Counted from the first letter of the stretch, positions 25,001 to 38,760 are shown. The stretch: 64,000 nucleotides of DNA from Motacilla alba alba (GCF_015832195.1 NC_052018.1:40273258-40337257); one strand, 5' to 3'. The notes: generated from the letters alone by a model not told the origin. Translations and numbers: made by a program.

Positions 25001-25926
25001 GTAAATTTTTGCTTTTGGTTTCTGTTTCACTCTTTAGTTACAAATAGCACCGACTACCCTTCATTAGCTACAACCTTTAGAAAAATAACTGATGAACTTA
25101 TTCACCTCAACAGTCGCTGTACATGTCTGGTTTTTATTTACCCCTGTCTGTTCTGTATAAACACATAGTGTGTTGTGTGTATGTGTATTTTCAGCAAATG
25201 CACATTTTTATTTAGTGATGGGGAGAAACTACCCTACACTGTGGGTCCATGGGTAAAGAAAGTAAAACTACAGGACATGGTAATGCATCTAACACCTTTA
25301 AGTGTGAGTACTTAGGGTAGGTATGAGTGTATTCTTTAATTTAAACTCCCCAAGTCTTTAATTTTTACTGGCTGTAAGAGCTCCCGTGTCTGTCTGTCTG
25401 TCTACCACTCTTTGCTGTAACCTGGGCCACTGACGCTGACTTTGGGATTACAGCTGGTGTTTTAAGGCCCATTGTAACAGAAACTGTAAGATCAGCAGAG
25501 TAAAATAACTATATATCTTCAAATGGCATTTCATGTTTACTGTTGAGGTTGTTTTCCTTGGAGAGTTCGTATTAAACTTTGCCTATAAAAAATTCAGACT
25601 TGCCTAATATTATTGCAGCTCTGCTTTCAGAAAAGCTGTGCAGTGATTGCTCACAAAGTCGGGCTTGTAGCACCAGGCATTCTTTTCCTGGTTCTGCATC
25701 TGTTCATGGCTTCGTGTACTATCCAAAGTAAAAGCCTCTTATCAGCCACCAAAGGGCCTGGTATTAATTTGGCCATTACAACAGGTAGTCACATAATATA
25801 GCAGAACTAATATAAGGGAACTTTTCACAGAAGCTGAAATTTTACTGTGTGTTAGGACAGGTGATTTAGGTTAGCTTGTGCCTATTAGGATGGGTTTCAC
25901 TGTAACAGTAATCTAACCTCGATACA

Positions 25927-25970
25927 GTTCCTTTCATCTACAGGATCCCAGAGTGCTATGCAAACCTAGC
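25927..25970 (-). repeat. Possible MIR-type 3' fragment
   Basis: CCTTTCATCTACAGGATCCC followed by AGAGTGCTATGCAAAC resembles the end of the amniote MIR-like repeat in reverse orientation (GGATCTCAAAGCGCTTTACAAAC). The same junction word TTTGCAAACATTAATTAAG begins the stronger copy at 55935. Only about 45 bases match. Confidence 0.35.
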
Positions 25971-27339
25971 AAATTGGTATGAAAAACTGTATGGTGAACA
26001 CTTCATACATGCCTGGAGTGAAATGCAGCAGCTGTTCGACAGCATACAGTAATATTCCCAAACTCTTTAGAGAAGCAGTGATGAATGCTATAAAAATTAA
26101 AGACAGATTTTTTTCAAAACTGGGTGTACTAACGTTATCTGCTAACATACCTTTTTGGCAGCAAAATCCCAGTAGGTGGGCCTGGCTTTCACAGGTGAAG
26201 AGGGCTGGCATCTACCCTGAAATCCGTAAAAGCTGCAGGAAGATCAGTATTTCAGAAAAAAAACAGGATCTGAGCATCCTGAAATTCTGATCTCTACACT
26301 GCTAATTACCTTTAATATGACATAATATTCTTCATAAGATAATTCAGATAACACATTCTGAAAGTTTTAACCTTTTTGTGAAGTTAACATGCTCTTTCAT
26401 GCCTTTATGGAATTCTTATTAACACTGAAAGCAGCTTTGCCCCAGAAAATATAGGAGCTACAAAAATCCCCTTGGAACATGGTTTCACAGGGCTCCCACT
26501 TCAAGGGAAGGATGATAATGTGAAAGAAAAGCACATTTTTCTTCCCAGATCAAGTCACATTACGGAATAATAACACCACTTTCTTTGGTAGTTTGGTTTG
26601 ATATTGAAAGAAGTGAAATGGCGCGAGGAAATAAAAGTCCATGTTTGTTGCCTATCCTCACCAGAGCTGGTGACTCCTCTGACACCAGGGTTACACAGTG
26701 CATCCAACTTGCAGAATATATGGGGCTGTTCTCTGCTCTTTCTGAGGGGTTTTAAATGAATGATCTCCAGTGTCCCCAAAAAAATGCCATAGCCATAGGT
26801 ACGCGTTATTTTATCTCCTCTGTTAACATCCCAGTTGGAATCCTAGAGGGAAAGAAATTTTTCACTTTATCAGTTAGGCAGGGGAAGAAATTTAATGCAA
26901 GATCTGCTTTCTCTAAACGAAGGAATTCTACCAGTGTCCCCTTTCATTACAGCATTTTCTAAGTCTAACCTGCTTTTTCAAGACTCCCTAAAAGTGCCTA
27001 AAAGCTAAACATTTTGGAAATAACATGTCAAGCTTTGCTTTCCACTTAAAGCATTTTTGTCTAGTTAAATATTTCATCATTCTTTAAAAAAGCCTCTGTC
27101 ATTTCTGTTTCAGCCAAAGAAATTCATTCATCAGTTCACCCCCAACCCAGGAGTAATTGTGTCTGCCCCAAGTTAAAGGGAAGGCTGAACTCCCTCAGCC
27201 CCACTCCTCGAAGGAGATCTTGGCAGGACCCCACTGTTTCAGGTCTCAAAGAGTCTGAGCTCCTCACCTGCGAATGGGCGGCCATGCATGAAGGAGCAGG
27301 GCTCTGGTGTGCAGGGGGAGAAAGGGAATGCTCGGGACT

Positions 27340-28000
27340 GCTGGGAGCTATTCATCGCAAACTTTAGCTGTCTCTGCCTGACTAATGATAACTAAGGGAC
27401 GGAGTCTAATCTGAAATGTGCACTGGTGTGTGCCTTGAAAAATATACTACAAGGAAGGAGTGCATTTATCAATATATTCTTTACTGTTCGCCCTACGTTT
27501 GGTCCATGTCCAGCTTACTTTGTGGAAATATCTAACTAATAAAGATCTGAATATAATTAGCCTGGAATTAGTGAAATAGTTACAAAGCAAGGGGACCAGT
27601 TAATGGTCTGGTTTACTGATTTATCTTCCTACAAAATCAATTTTGAGCGCTTCTTATTAACAAAGTGTTCGCTTGTAATCAGTAATAACTAGTGCCAGCA
27701 GTACAGTAGTTGAGAGACTATTTTGCAGGTAAAAATAAGCTGTAAACATAAGAAATATTATAGCACTTTGATGTAAATAAAATTTTCCCTTAATAATTGA
27801 TTAGTGGATGATGAGAGAAATGCACCTTACGCATTAAATATTATGACTGACATAGCAGTTAAGTTCACTTGTGTCAATATATCATATATCGCTTAATTTT
27901 TCAGTCAGTTTGCATCTTCAGAAAGAACTTTCTGTGTGCCAAAATAATTAATAATCCTCTTTGAAGCATTTTAGCATATTCTTTAACAGCAAAGGAAACT
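27340..28000. promoter_or_regulatory. Candidate conserved non-coding element
   Basis: About 660 bases with no reading frame but with many homeodomain-type words. The clearest is the compound TAATTGATTAG at 27794-27804; others include ATAATTAGCC near 27553 and several TAAT words. CpGs are scattered through it (for example in TTCGCCC near 27488, GAGCGC near 27647 and TTCGCTTG near 27670). The mix of AT-rich homeodomain words and retained CpG is typical of deeply conserved enhancers in gene deserts. Conservation was not tested. Confidence 0.35.
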
Positions 28001-29987
28001 ATCAAAGTATCCTTATGTGTATTTCTACATGTGTGTCTCAGTTTAGCTTTATGTAAAAATTCAGATGTCTGACAGTCATAGCACTGTAAAATATTTTGTC
28101 AGGGACATACTTTGGCAAACATTTTGTCACCCAGAAATTCTGCTGTAAATCTTGGAGAATATTAACACAGAGGCTTTATTCTCAAGCCTGGGAGAGTGTC
28201 ATCCTGACCTCTGTTTATTGCTATAAACATAGAAGGTTTACTTTGAAGCATTCATTTAAGGAAGTGAGTTATTATTCCTTTGCTTGACCTTAGCCTATGG
28301 AGTATATATCATGAGGTTCCATAAGATCATCATGCACAAGAAAATTGGTCTAGCAAAAGATAAATTTAAAAACAATCTTAAAATATTGCCAAAAAAAATC
28401 AGTATGAGGCACTACTTGTATGCTTATTACCTGTCTGTTAAATAAGCATCTATATATGCTGGAAAAAAATGTATTTAAAACTTGCCATTTGATATGTAGC
28501 AATCCCTAACACAAGCATCTTGAAAAAAATCTTGTTGCTGAAGTTAACGTTATGTGAGATATTGCTTATATTTATTACTGGGAAAACATTATTTTGAAAA
28601 GCATATAAAAAAATAGTTTTCAAGCTGTTTCCTTAATGAACTGGAAATAGTAACCCTGTCAAATGTAATACAAAAATAGTGTTATAAGCCTATGGCATCT
28701 ATTTATTACTGGAGAACAAAAGCCTTCATCCATTTCCTTTAGAGAATGACATTTTTGTAATTCGCTGCCCATTTCATTTGTTCTAAAAGGACTTCTTAGG
28801 TTGACAAATATCCCACAGAAATGGCTTCTGATGCTTGATAGGATAATGCGCAGCCCCTTAGGACAAGGGCAAAGGCAGCAAACTTATCATCCTTTAGTTT
28901 AGCTTAGTATGGGTCAGTAACAGCGCCAGGGGTGACAGAAGATGTTAAAGTGTGGGAAGCAAGAACTAAGAGCTGTAGGAGGGTAGTTTTTATAGTTTAT
29001 CCTTTCTTTCACCATGACGCTGCAGAGACAGCTTGAATCACATTGTTGATTTGGTTCACTGCACGCCACACTAACTGCTCCAGTAGGAGGGAAAAAAACA
29101 CTTACGGGTCATTTTCCCCAATAGTGTGTGACATTTCAGCACTTATCCTATAGGAGGAGGAAACACATGTTTAATATTTTAGCTTGAAGTTCGTATTTTA
29201 AAGATGCATTATCACACTTGGAGGTCTGGTGTGATAAATTTGAAGATTATTGCAGTATTACCAATGTGAGGATTTTGGAGGAGAAAGTGTTCTGCATGTT
29301 TAATTGTCCTCTACATCTCTACATTTTCTTCCAATTTTTTTTTTTCCCAGCAAGGCAGGGTAAGAATGAACATTTGACTCCTGTGGAGTGCACATTTAAA
29401 AACAACAAACTAAACTTTAAAACCATGATGATGTCTTTCATTCATCAAGAGCTGAAATTCATCTTGGAAGTGTCATTTTAGAAATGTGTTTAACAGAGTT
29501 AGGTCTTCCTCAGTGGTGGATGATTGCTTCTCAGTCATAGTTCTTGTAAACTTTGTGCTGATCTAGCGAGACATTCCACACAATGATTTTCTGCTAAAGC
29601 CAATTGGAGTGACTGAACATAATGAGCAAAATCATGTCCTCTTTCTAAAACTTGCTGCTAGTCTTACACTAACTATCCTGCTTGCCCCTGCAAAATACTT
29701 TCCCGCTGTCACATTTCTTAGTTTCTATTTGGCACATTGAAATAATAAAAGTCATAATTTTATTCCCTGATTAAAACAACAGTCTTCACAAACTATATCC
29801 AAATGCAATTATATTCATGAGAAAAATCTCATACTCCTGTAAATCGATTCTGATTGCATTGGATGAGGTAGTATGAACCCAAATGGCTTGAGTTCAAACC
29901 AGATTTTTGTGCTCTGGTTTGCAGACATTAGATGAAAGCCAGTCTCAGCCCATTTACTCACCAGGTCAAATGTACTTGGCTAAAATG

Positions 29988-30048
29988 AAAAAAAAAAAAC
30001 AAAAACAAAAACCCCAAACAAACAAACAAAAAAAACCCAAACCAACAA
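29988..30048. repeat. A/C-rich low-complexity tract
   Basis: Sixty bases of A runs separated by C, CC, CCC or CCCC, including AAAC repeats. It is the same compositional class as the tract at 21302-21345, followed by a GAAA-type purine run to about 30060. No element body was identified next to it. Confidence 0.85.
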
Positions 30049-32392
30049 AGAGAAAGAAAGGATGACTGTAACTAACCCTCACAAACGTTTTACAAACATT
30101 TTACACACTGACACCTTTGGAGCTTTTCTCCAGTAGAGTTTTTTCAATTGCCTCTCTAGATTTTTCCAGAGATAACATGAACCATAGGAGGATGCAGACT
30201 CCTGTCAAAATATCTGGAGCTCCTCCTGGGGGGGTGGGATTTGAGGTGCTCTCTAATTAAATGTAGTTCTGGTTTATGAGTATTGGGAGTACCACTGATA
30301 GTGAGCTGTAGGTTTCTAAATCACAAGCCAACTTCTGCAGATTTCTATTAACTCTCTTATTTTTTTAATGGCTTTTTGCTGAAGGGAAGAAGTTTTGATA
30401 ACTCTGGCATTGGAGTGAGGGGAACCTGATCTTTAATTTTTTTTTCACAGAACTTCTGCTGCTGTGAAGCAAAATTGAGACAACACTGTAACCCATGCAG
30501 CCAAGGTTCAGACTATAGATTTGTGAATACTTTGTACAATTGTAATAAACCTTTCATAAGAGCAACAAACCATTTTTATATTTCTACTGCGAGAAATATA
30601 TTTCTTCAAAAGGTCTGCCAATAACCATTCTGTAAGCACTACCCTCGAGTGCAGCTTGCAAACGCTCCTTGCCTGCACCAGACACACCCACTACATATTA
30701 ATTACAGAAGCTGTCTTTGCTGCAGTACCCTTTCTGGTTGGATCAGACCTGTTTTACAAAGAAAGTGGAATAATTTGTTGGTGTAATGTATGATCTGAAT
30801 TAATGTATTTTTAAGAATCAAATTATCCTGATGTGAGAGCCTCTAAAGGGACTGATATAGTGGAGAAGGACTGAAAGTTTTGACATGGTTTAATGAGCTG
30901 TATGCTAACTCCACCTGAGTAATTAACAGGCTTGACAGTCCTTTTGAACAGTGATATTCTCTGTAAGGATGTTTAATGCTCTAAGTATCAGCAGTGCAAA
31001 AGCCAAGACAGAGGCAGATTTGACTAGGGATTTTTTTGTCAAAGGAGTTTTGACTACATTTTTTTTCCCTTTATGAATGATTAAGGCCAATACTTTCAGA
31101 AGCAGCAGCTAATTTTTCAGTAATTCTGTTTTTGAGTGTGCAGTTACATGCTGCTTTCTCACAAGTTGTAAAGATATCATCTTGCCATTCCTTAAATATG
31201 AAAATATGGATGCAAAGTGACCCCATCTAACACAACCATGTGCAAACACTCTTCTGTGAGTAAAAGATAAATGATTCTGTGGCAAGCAATTTCAATACAC
31301 TCTTTGCTGTAATTGTTAATATGTGCTAACATGCATATCATCTTATAAATCATTCTTTCAGAATTAAAAGAAATGGTTTTGTACGCAGAAACAATGAGAT
31401 GATAATATGATTAAAAGCAGGAGCCTAAGCACTATTAAATTTTTTTCTCAACCAAAGCAATACTCTGAAATGGCAGAGCACAAATAATGTAGGGAAATTA
31501 CAAACATATTCCAAATTTGTACATATCTTAAGAACTGACCAATGGCTAAAACCAGATACCTCAAAACTGCCCATCTTCCTGGTAGTGTACTCTTGACCAG
31601 TTCTTTTCCATGCCAATGAAAAGAGCAGGTGAAGAAAGGTGAAGCCTCTCAGCCTCCTTCAGCATAAGATATAGACATGAACATTAAAAAGTGCCTTCTA
31701 TTTCTTTCCTAGAATTTCTCTTATTTTTCTTCTTTTCCTTGATTTTTGTAATCTGAAATTCTTGAATAGTTGTATCATATAACATGTAAATCTGTACATG
31801 TTGATGGCTGTAAGTTTTCTGCTTAACAGATTTTACTCCTTACTATGCCTGTCACTGGTTTAAGCAATCTGTGTGTAATTGATTTCTTCAGTAAAACAGA
31901 TAACATTTGCTTAAAGCTCCTCTGATGGCTTTACAGCCTCTACATTAGCAACAGCACTTCCATTTCCACTGGCATTCTGGAAAAATATAATTATTATATA
32001 TCCATCACAGACAAAAAGGCAAAAAAAGTAGCAGAGAGGGTCAGTGCTGCATTTTCCCTGAGTTCAGCACTGCCCAAGCATCAGATTGTTCAGCTCTTAC
32101 TGTGGTCACACTAAATGGCTGCTAATGCTGTCTCTCTCCCTGGCCCCATGCCATATTGTTTTCTATTTACTGATTTAATATCAGAACCGATGATATTTGT
32201 GACTCAGAAATAAATAGGGCTTTAATTGCCTTGCAGGTTAATTGACATATTTTTAACTTTAGCAGAAACTTCTCTCTAGCCATAAATAAATAAGGAAAAC
32301 AGGACTTATTTTGTACAGTATAAAATAATGACTTTTATATGTTCTACTTCAGATAATTAAGGAAAACAAAATATAGAACCATCCCTCAGGAC

Positions 32393-32413
32393 TTTTTTTT
32401 TTTTTTTTTTTTT
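32393..32413. repeat. Poly-T run (about 21 bases)
   Basis: An uninterrupted T run, bounded by GGAC on the left and GCCTAG on the right. As the reverse strand of a poly(A) tail it could mark a retroposed transcript, but no AATAAA was recognised just beyond it on the minus strand and no gene-like sequence was seen upstream. Confidence 0.9.
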
Positions 32414-34122
32414 GCCTAGAAAGGACATAAAAAAGGGAAAATAAGACAGATGCATGGAGGAACTTAATTGTAGCATACAGAGAACACTCAAGGGACTGCA
32501 ATGTGGCCTCTCTCCTCTTTTCTTCAGTGTTCTGTGGATTGCAATTAAGCATCAGAGTACTGGACAGTGGATGTTTCCAACTGAGAAAGGAAAGGCTGCA
32601 CACTTGAATTTTTAAGTGATATTATTATTATTTCCAAGGCAATCACTACAGTTTTCTAAAACAATTAACTTCCTCACTTTAGCACACCTGAAGAAATAAT
32701 ATTCCCAGTTTCCAAGGATAAGCAGAGATGTTTGAGGGATTTCAGCAACAAGAGAGGACAGGCTGTAACAGACAGGGCACAAACTGCATTCTTGTGGCTT
32801 GGAATGTACTCGATCTCAAAAAAAGGAAAAAGTGGATTTTTCTCTCTCTCCCTTGGAAATCAGAAGTGAGAGAAACCCTTCCCGTCTGACCCTAAGCAAC
32901 AAACATATGAGTGATGAGTGAAGGTCATTCTCATCAGGCACAGAATAAAAAGCTCTTGAAAAGTAATATTGTTCCATCTGAGCTGCATCAAGGAAAGACA
33001 GAAATGCCTGCTCAACTTGGGCACACTCCTCGTGGGTATAAATGATTTCCTGGATTGGTGCCAGAGTGTTCAACACCTTACAAGAGCTATCCTCAGGTAA
33101 ATATCCAGAGGTGATCACCTGAAAATGAATTCTGCTGTATAGCCCACTACCAGCATCTTGATATGTTCCTGCTGCTGGGTGCCCCCAGCCAAGGTCTCCC
33201 CTGTCGCCCTGGGTGTGTGCACACAGGGCAGTGCTCAAGGCAGGTAGGAGGTAGGTGTTCTCTCTGTGTGTATGCTATGCCAAAAATAAATATTTGCAGC
33301 TCAGGGAATATCCTGGAAAAATATAAAACACCTTCACCTCTGCCCCTGTTTTCCTTTTTTTTTTTTTTATTTTGTGCTTTTTCATCTTGTATATGTTTTA
33401 AATGAGAGAAAACTGCATGCTGAAAGCCCAAAAAGTGACTATTTACTGAATCCAAGATGTTAGGGGAGAGTGAGGTTTCCAAATAAGCTAAAGAAATCAG
33501 ATATGAAGAATGTTAAAACAAAAAATAATTATGTGTTTCACACTGATGTGGCAAAACCAGAATTAAAATTTAGTTTCCAGCTGAGATCTGATTCTTGCGT
33601 GTGTCTTGTAGATGCGCTTTAAAGAAGAGCTACATTCCATTTTCACAGAACAAATATGGTCTGACAAAAGCACTGGGAAAAGTCACTGAGTTGGGAAGTG
33701 AAAGATAGAGCAAGTTCTGCACATAATATTTCAGGTTTTGTTTCTTAATTATTTATCTGTTCATTCACAAAACTATAGACAAAGATCTATGCTTGTTAAA
33801 ACATTAATATTTCTATTTTAAATGGTAAATTGTTCTTGTCTTTAACTGAAACATGGCTGATGTGGTTTGGTGTGATACAATTTTACATCCCAAATAGCTT
33901 CTCGGGGAAATGTTATAGGCTGGTTTCAAATGACAGTACTGAGGGTGTTTTTTTCCCCTTCAGCTTGCAGAAGGTGCTAAAACAGTGATCCTCAGCTGTG
34001 AGGATCTCAAAACCTCTTGCTCAGAATTAAGATTCATGGCAGTTTAGTGAGAGCAGAAAAGATCTCTGTGTGAGAGGCAGCTGATATTTTTCTCCCACCA
34101 TAAATCTTGATTTCAAAACTCT

Positions 34123-34165
34123 GATTTCAGAAGTGGGAAAACTGAAGCCCAAAGAGCTTAAGGGG
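34123..34165 (-). repeat. Weak MIR-like fragment
   Basis: GGGAAAACTGAAGCCCAAAG followed by AGCTTAAGGGG resembles the reversed MIR core (GGAAACTGAGGCACAGAG, then GGTTAAGTGACTTG). Only about 40 bases match and the diagnostic tRNA-related half is absent. Confidence 0.3.
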
Positions 34166-37100
34166 AAAACTTAAAAGCACTTATTTGGCCTAGATTCAAC
34201 AGTGTTAAACTAGCTTAGATACTTGGGCACCTGAATACCACCAACTCTCAAAGACTTTCATATCACAAGCTCTGAAAAATTAGAATATGCAGATTTGATC
34301 ATATTGCCCCTTTGGCAAGGAGGATTCAGGCTTCAAGTATGTGAGGGGGAGAAGATGGCCAAGATCTGATCTGAATGTGTCTATGTAACTAAAGATGCAT
34401 TTAAAAACTGATTTAATTATATCAGTTAAAAAACCTGGCACATTCGCTCTTCATTCATCTTGCTTCTGTTGATTTAGCTAGAAGCTGTAGTTTAGTGTGG
34501 AACCTGCTGTTTGGTCTGGAACTTGCCTGACTTCTCCCTGATTTTTAATAGATGGCAGAAATGGTGCCTCCTGGACCACTGTAGGCATTGCCCAAGGAGC
34601 CAGGCAAGGCTTCCCTCTGCCTCCTCCTTCTGCCTGAAATGTAAGAGGTGCTGGACTTGCCAGCCCTCTGTGGTTATGTCAGCAGTCCTGAGACAGCAGC
34701 AGGCAATGTAGTGATTTTCTTTCTCTCCAGCAAAGGAAAGAAAATAGAGAGCATTTATTACAGACCTGACAAATCAGATGTCACTATTGCTGCTGCCAAA
34801 GCATGACCAAAAGATATACTTATAAAAATAAAAGTACATCTACTGCTTGGAGGTTACCAAGCCACGCTGCAGAGTAATACAGTTACTTTGGATAGCATGT
34901 GGTCCTTGCTTTGGTTTGGCCCTGGCACGTCTCTTCACATGACACTCATCACTCATTCGCCTGCCTTAGGACTATCCAGGAGCAGCATCCTCAAATCAAC
35001 AAAATGCTGCAGCTGGGAGCCCTCTGGGATAAAAATAGAGACAGGGCCTGTCTAACCTCTGTCACAGGTTTCTCATGCTTGCTCTGCATGTTTTCAAGGG
35101 TGTGAGTAGAAAGTGTGAATACTAGTGACCAGTTCTTGAGAATGGATTGTAGTCTACATTGCCCACCATAAACTAAGAATTGCCCACCTATTTAGAGTGA
35201 GGACAGAATTGCAGTATGATATCCAAAAGTAGCCTGGCACTATGATTGCAGACACAATTTTTACACTGCTTAAAGCAGTTTTTTTCTCCCCATTAAAAGA
35301 CTCCCTAGGCTGGAACAATCAGTGTGTACTTTAATCCACAGAAGCAGTTTTGTAATGGATAGCTGCTATCACGTTTTTTACTCTTATCCATTAATGGCTT
35401 GCACAAATTAGAGCTGAGGAAAGACATTCTGTGTATGTTAACTTGCACCTGATTCTCACTGCTAAAGAAACACCTTTAATAGCTTATGTGGAACAAAGCT
35501 GTCTCACTGCCTCTGCCTCCCTGCACCAGCCAGGGCTGTCGCTTTCCTTCTCAAAGATGGGGAAAGAGGCCAAAATAGACATGACAGCTTCTTTAAAGGA
35601 CACTTCAAATATGTTTCAGGTAATATTCTCCATTTTTTATGGAGTTTTCTTGATAAAAAAAAAATGCTAATATTCCAAGGCTTCAGTATTTAATAGCTGA
35701 TTTCTTTCATAAGCCTAGAATTGCTCCAGAAACAGACATTTAACTTCTTCATCCCCACTGAGAGATCCAAGCACCTTCTTTTCTCAGGGCTAGCTTTATT
35801 GGTCTGTGCAAAAGTCAAAAATGCAGATACTAATGTTCAAATTCAGTTCTTCCAATGGGTCTGTAGAGAGTGATCAAGGGCTCATGGAGAACAAGTTCAG
35901 TAAATAAAAGTTCTGAAAGTCTGAACGCTGTGTGGCTTATCTCCTTCTTGGAACTACACCTGAGAGTTTCCATGAGATACCACAACTAGTAATGAATATT
36001 TTGCCCTTCTCTACTAATTTTTAGGATAATCTCAGGTGTCTCCTCTCTTTCATCTTCTTTCTTCTTTTCAGAAATTAAAAGAGAAAACGGAGGGCTATTT
36101 GTTGTTCTCATACCTAACTGGTAAAAAAAAAAATATATAGCCGAATCATTAGGAAGAAATTTTATTTCTTTCAGTTTTTTTAGAAGACAAAAATGTCTGG
36201 TACCTTTATTCTATTTAATTTTTAAATGTAGCAAGGAACTTTTTATTTGTTATGTATTTCCCTGGGCAAGCTCTGAGAAATGTCTGTAATACTAGAAAGA
36301 GTTCTTAATGTTTTCCTGTCCTCCCTTGTATCACAAGTCTTATTACCATCATTCACTTTTCAATTCCTCTTACCTGTTCCATCATGCTTTTACAAAGCAG
36401 GGACTGACATGTACTGTGGGGGGGTTTTCTGGCGTCTCATCAAATTTGGCACTTAGCCTTCGTAAGAAAAGAATATTAATATTCAATAACAATGACACAA
36501 GTTTGAAGTTTGGCAGTTTTTCAACTTTTGAATTATTCCCATGGGGAGAGAAAAAAGAAAACACAGCTAGATTTTTTTCCTATGTTGTTCAGAGAAGTTG
36601 AGGGCATGAGGATTAGTTTTTTACTCTTGTCATAAATCCAAAATGGCTGCAAGAATTTTGCTCAAACTTTTTAAAAAATCACTTTGGGAACAAGTCAAAG
36701 TGTGTTTTTTAATAGCAACCATGTAATTTACTGTAAAGAGGCTGACAACTGAATTCAGAAGTGGAATTAAATTTAAAAATGTGTTTGAGTGTGCTATCCT
36801 TCTCTGCGATGGCAGGAAATTTTTTCATAGCGTATGTCCAATCTTTCACTTAAAAAGGCAACTAGTGTCGAACCTGCTATTTTCTTGATGAATGAAAACA
36901 GTTTTCTGCTGTTGAACTGATAATAGGCTTTTATTATACTAACATGAAGACATCTTCACCAAATCTATCAAGAATCCAGTATGTAAGTAGAGTATACAAG
37001 CTATCTACTGGCACTTTTCCCAGGAAACTGATTTATCTTTTCATCAACAAATAGCTACTGCTACTGCTTAATCGGGCAATATTTGTGAGATGTCATTTTA

Positions 37101-37645
37101 ATGGGGGCATATTTGGTCAATGTCAAGTGACTTAAGTGATGTTTTAAGTAAGCAATTCCACTCTGAGATTCCCACTGATCACTAAAATAGTGAGATATTT
37201 CAGCTTTGGTATTTCAAGATAAAAACTAATATTAGAGTGTAACATGGATTCAGCCATGCACTGATGCTCCAGTACTTATTTGCCTATACAGTTTTTACCA
37301 TCTGTAAAACTAGGAAAAAAATGTCTTATGTTAGATACCTGCAAAAAATGTTTAAATAACCAAGGCTAGAACGCATCTCTAAATCTACATTGAAATTGAT
37401 GAGAAACTTTCCTAGCTAACTGTAGCAACCCGAACTGATCATGCTGGTCATAGACATGACTTCCCCAAGTAGAGGCTTTTACAGCTGCTTTTTGTACAGA
37501 ATGAAGGAAATGTAAATTACCTCATTCTAATTTACCTGGGACAAGCAAACCAGGAAATAAACCTTAGGGTGTGTGATAAGGACTTGTAAGGCAGCACTTC
37601 CTTGCACAGAGGGAGAATTCAGGCTATTGCAAACTCCTCAAAGCC

Positions 37646-37885
37646 ATGTTCAACAGTACCACATTAAGTGTTTCTGCCACAGGTTTTATATCCCGTGACA
37701 CATTACAGTTTCTAGTTGATACTGAAAGAGTTAAGGTTGCTGTAAGGATCTTTCATGAGTTTCTCTACGACTTTGATTTCACAAAGAATCAAGACCTTCA
37801 TCATAAGCACCTCCTTAAAAGCCAAGCTCATAAACTTAATCATGCCATTGAAAAAATTCAGGAAGCTGTTTATGCAAGGAGTTAG
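37646..37885 (+). pseudogene. Orphan exon-like reading frame, possibly cytokine (interferon-like)
   Basis: The frame encodes 79 residues (ATG at 37646, TAG at 37883). The part after TTTCTGCCACAG, an acceptor-like word ending at 37682, reads as a plausible protein. It has no Cys or Trp, and two amphipathic segments, one around AVRIFHEFLYDF and one around LLKSQAHKLNHAIEKIQE. The spacing and pattern loosely recall helices B and C of type I interferons, where a helix of the form hydrophobic-x-HE-hydrophobic precedes a short loop and a second amphipathic helix. That is my impression only. No upstream signal-peptide exon and no downstream CAWE-type helix F were found nearby, so it would be an isolated exon or a broken gene. 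A weak donor-like GTTAGG follows at 37881. If spliced with these sites the exon would be 37683-37880, phase 1 at both ends, whereas intron-bearing class II cytokine genes mostly use phase 0, which argues against the assignment. It could also be a chance frame. Confidence 0.25.
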
Positions 37886-38760
37886 GATTAGACACATAAA
37901 ACTGTGACACTTAGACATTGCTTTTTACAAGAATACATAGATGTATGTTATTATTTGATAAAGAATATACATAATTAAAATATACTGGTTGTTTTCTGGT
38001 TTTTAAGATTTCTCTTAAGGCAGCAGTATTCTACAAAGGTGCCATCAAGAACAATAAATGTTATTAAATAATTCTATAAAATTTATGACATACATTATCT
38101 CAGTAGAATATTTCATGCTTTGTGTTTTCTGTGCTTCTTATACTCTAAGGTGCACTTGTTAAGATAAATGAAGCCTAATTTTCTAAGGCTAATGTCACTA
38201 GTGTATTTTCCATTGTGACAATAGAACTAGTAACACAAACAAAAATATTGTTGAACATTAAATCATGAGACAGAATCCGAATGCTGTGAGCTCACACAGT
38301 AACATACATGATAGAAATGTAATGCCACAAAAACTGTGAAAATATTGAAATAAAACCAAATCTTAACCTCATCACATTATGTTAAGGCTTTCTGAGAAGA
38401 CCCTGTGAAAGTAAAAAGGCCTCCCATGACACTAAAACTGATATTACTTTTAAGGCTCTTTGTTAGTGTTACTGTGTGCTGGAAAACCTCTTGACCATAT
38501 ATGATAATTAAGTCCACAGTATTCCAATTAAATATTTTGCATAGGAAGATGTGTATTTTGCATATGGATATTGAATGAGCTGCAGTATAAACAAATACTT
38601 TTTTTTTAATGTAACTTTCCTGGATGAGATTAGATGGTTTCATAGCCTAAAGCTATGAAACAGGGTCCTTTTGTGCTGTTTTTTAAGACTGCAGCTTGTC
38701 TATTGCAGCATTTTCTTGATTTCTGTAATTTCTAATTTTCTTTTTTTTTTTTTTTTTAAT

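Larger units (their letters stand above)
19261..27339. other. Non-coding sequence with a few simple repeats
   Basis: No gene was recognised. A modestly GC-richer patch occurs at about 19340-19540 and another at about 22990-23060. Simple tracts include T runs at 19966-19978 and 20008-20019, an A/C tract at 21302-21345, a TAT/TTA-rich patch near 24912 and four TGTC units near 25386-25402. Short ATATATGTAT/ATACATATAT arms near 21210-21233 form a minor hairpin. Frames of up to 144 codons (21288-21722) begin in the A/C tract and lack any known domain. Confidence 0.5.
28001..37645. other. Non-coding sequence with simple tracts
   Basis: No recognised gene. It includes an A/C tract (29988-30048), T runs (32393-32413 and 33354-33368) and a weak MIR-like word cluster near 34123-34165. 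A minus-strand frame of 140 codons (32816-33238) has a good splice-acceptor-like word (ATTCATTTTCAG, minus strand, ending near 33121) but no known domain, and I treat it as unproven. A loose cluster of NKX-like words (CAAGTG, TTAAGTG) lies near 37122-37148. Confidence 0.5.
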
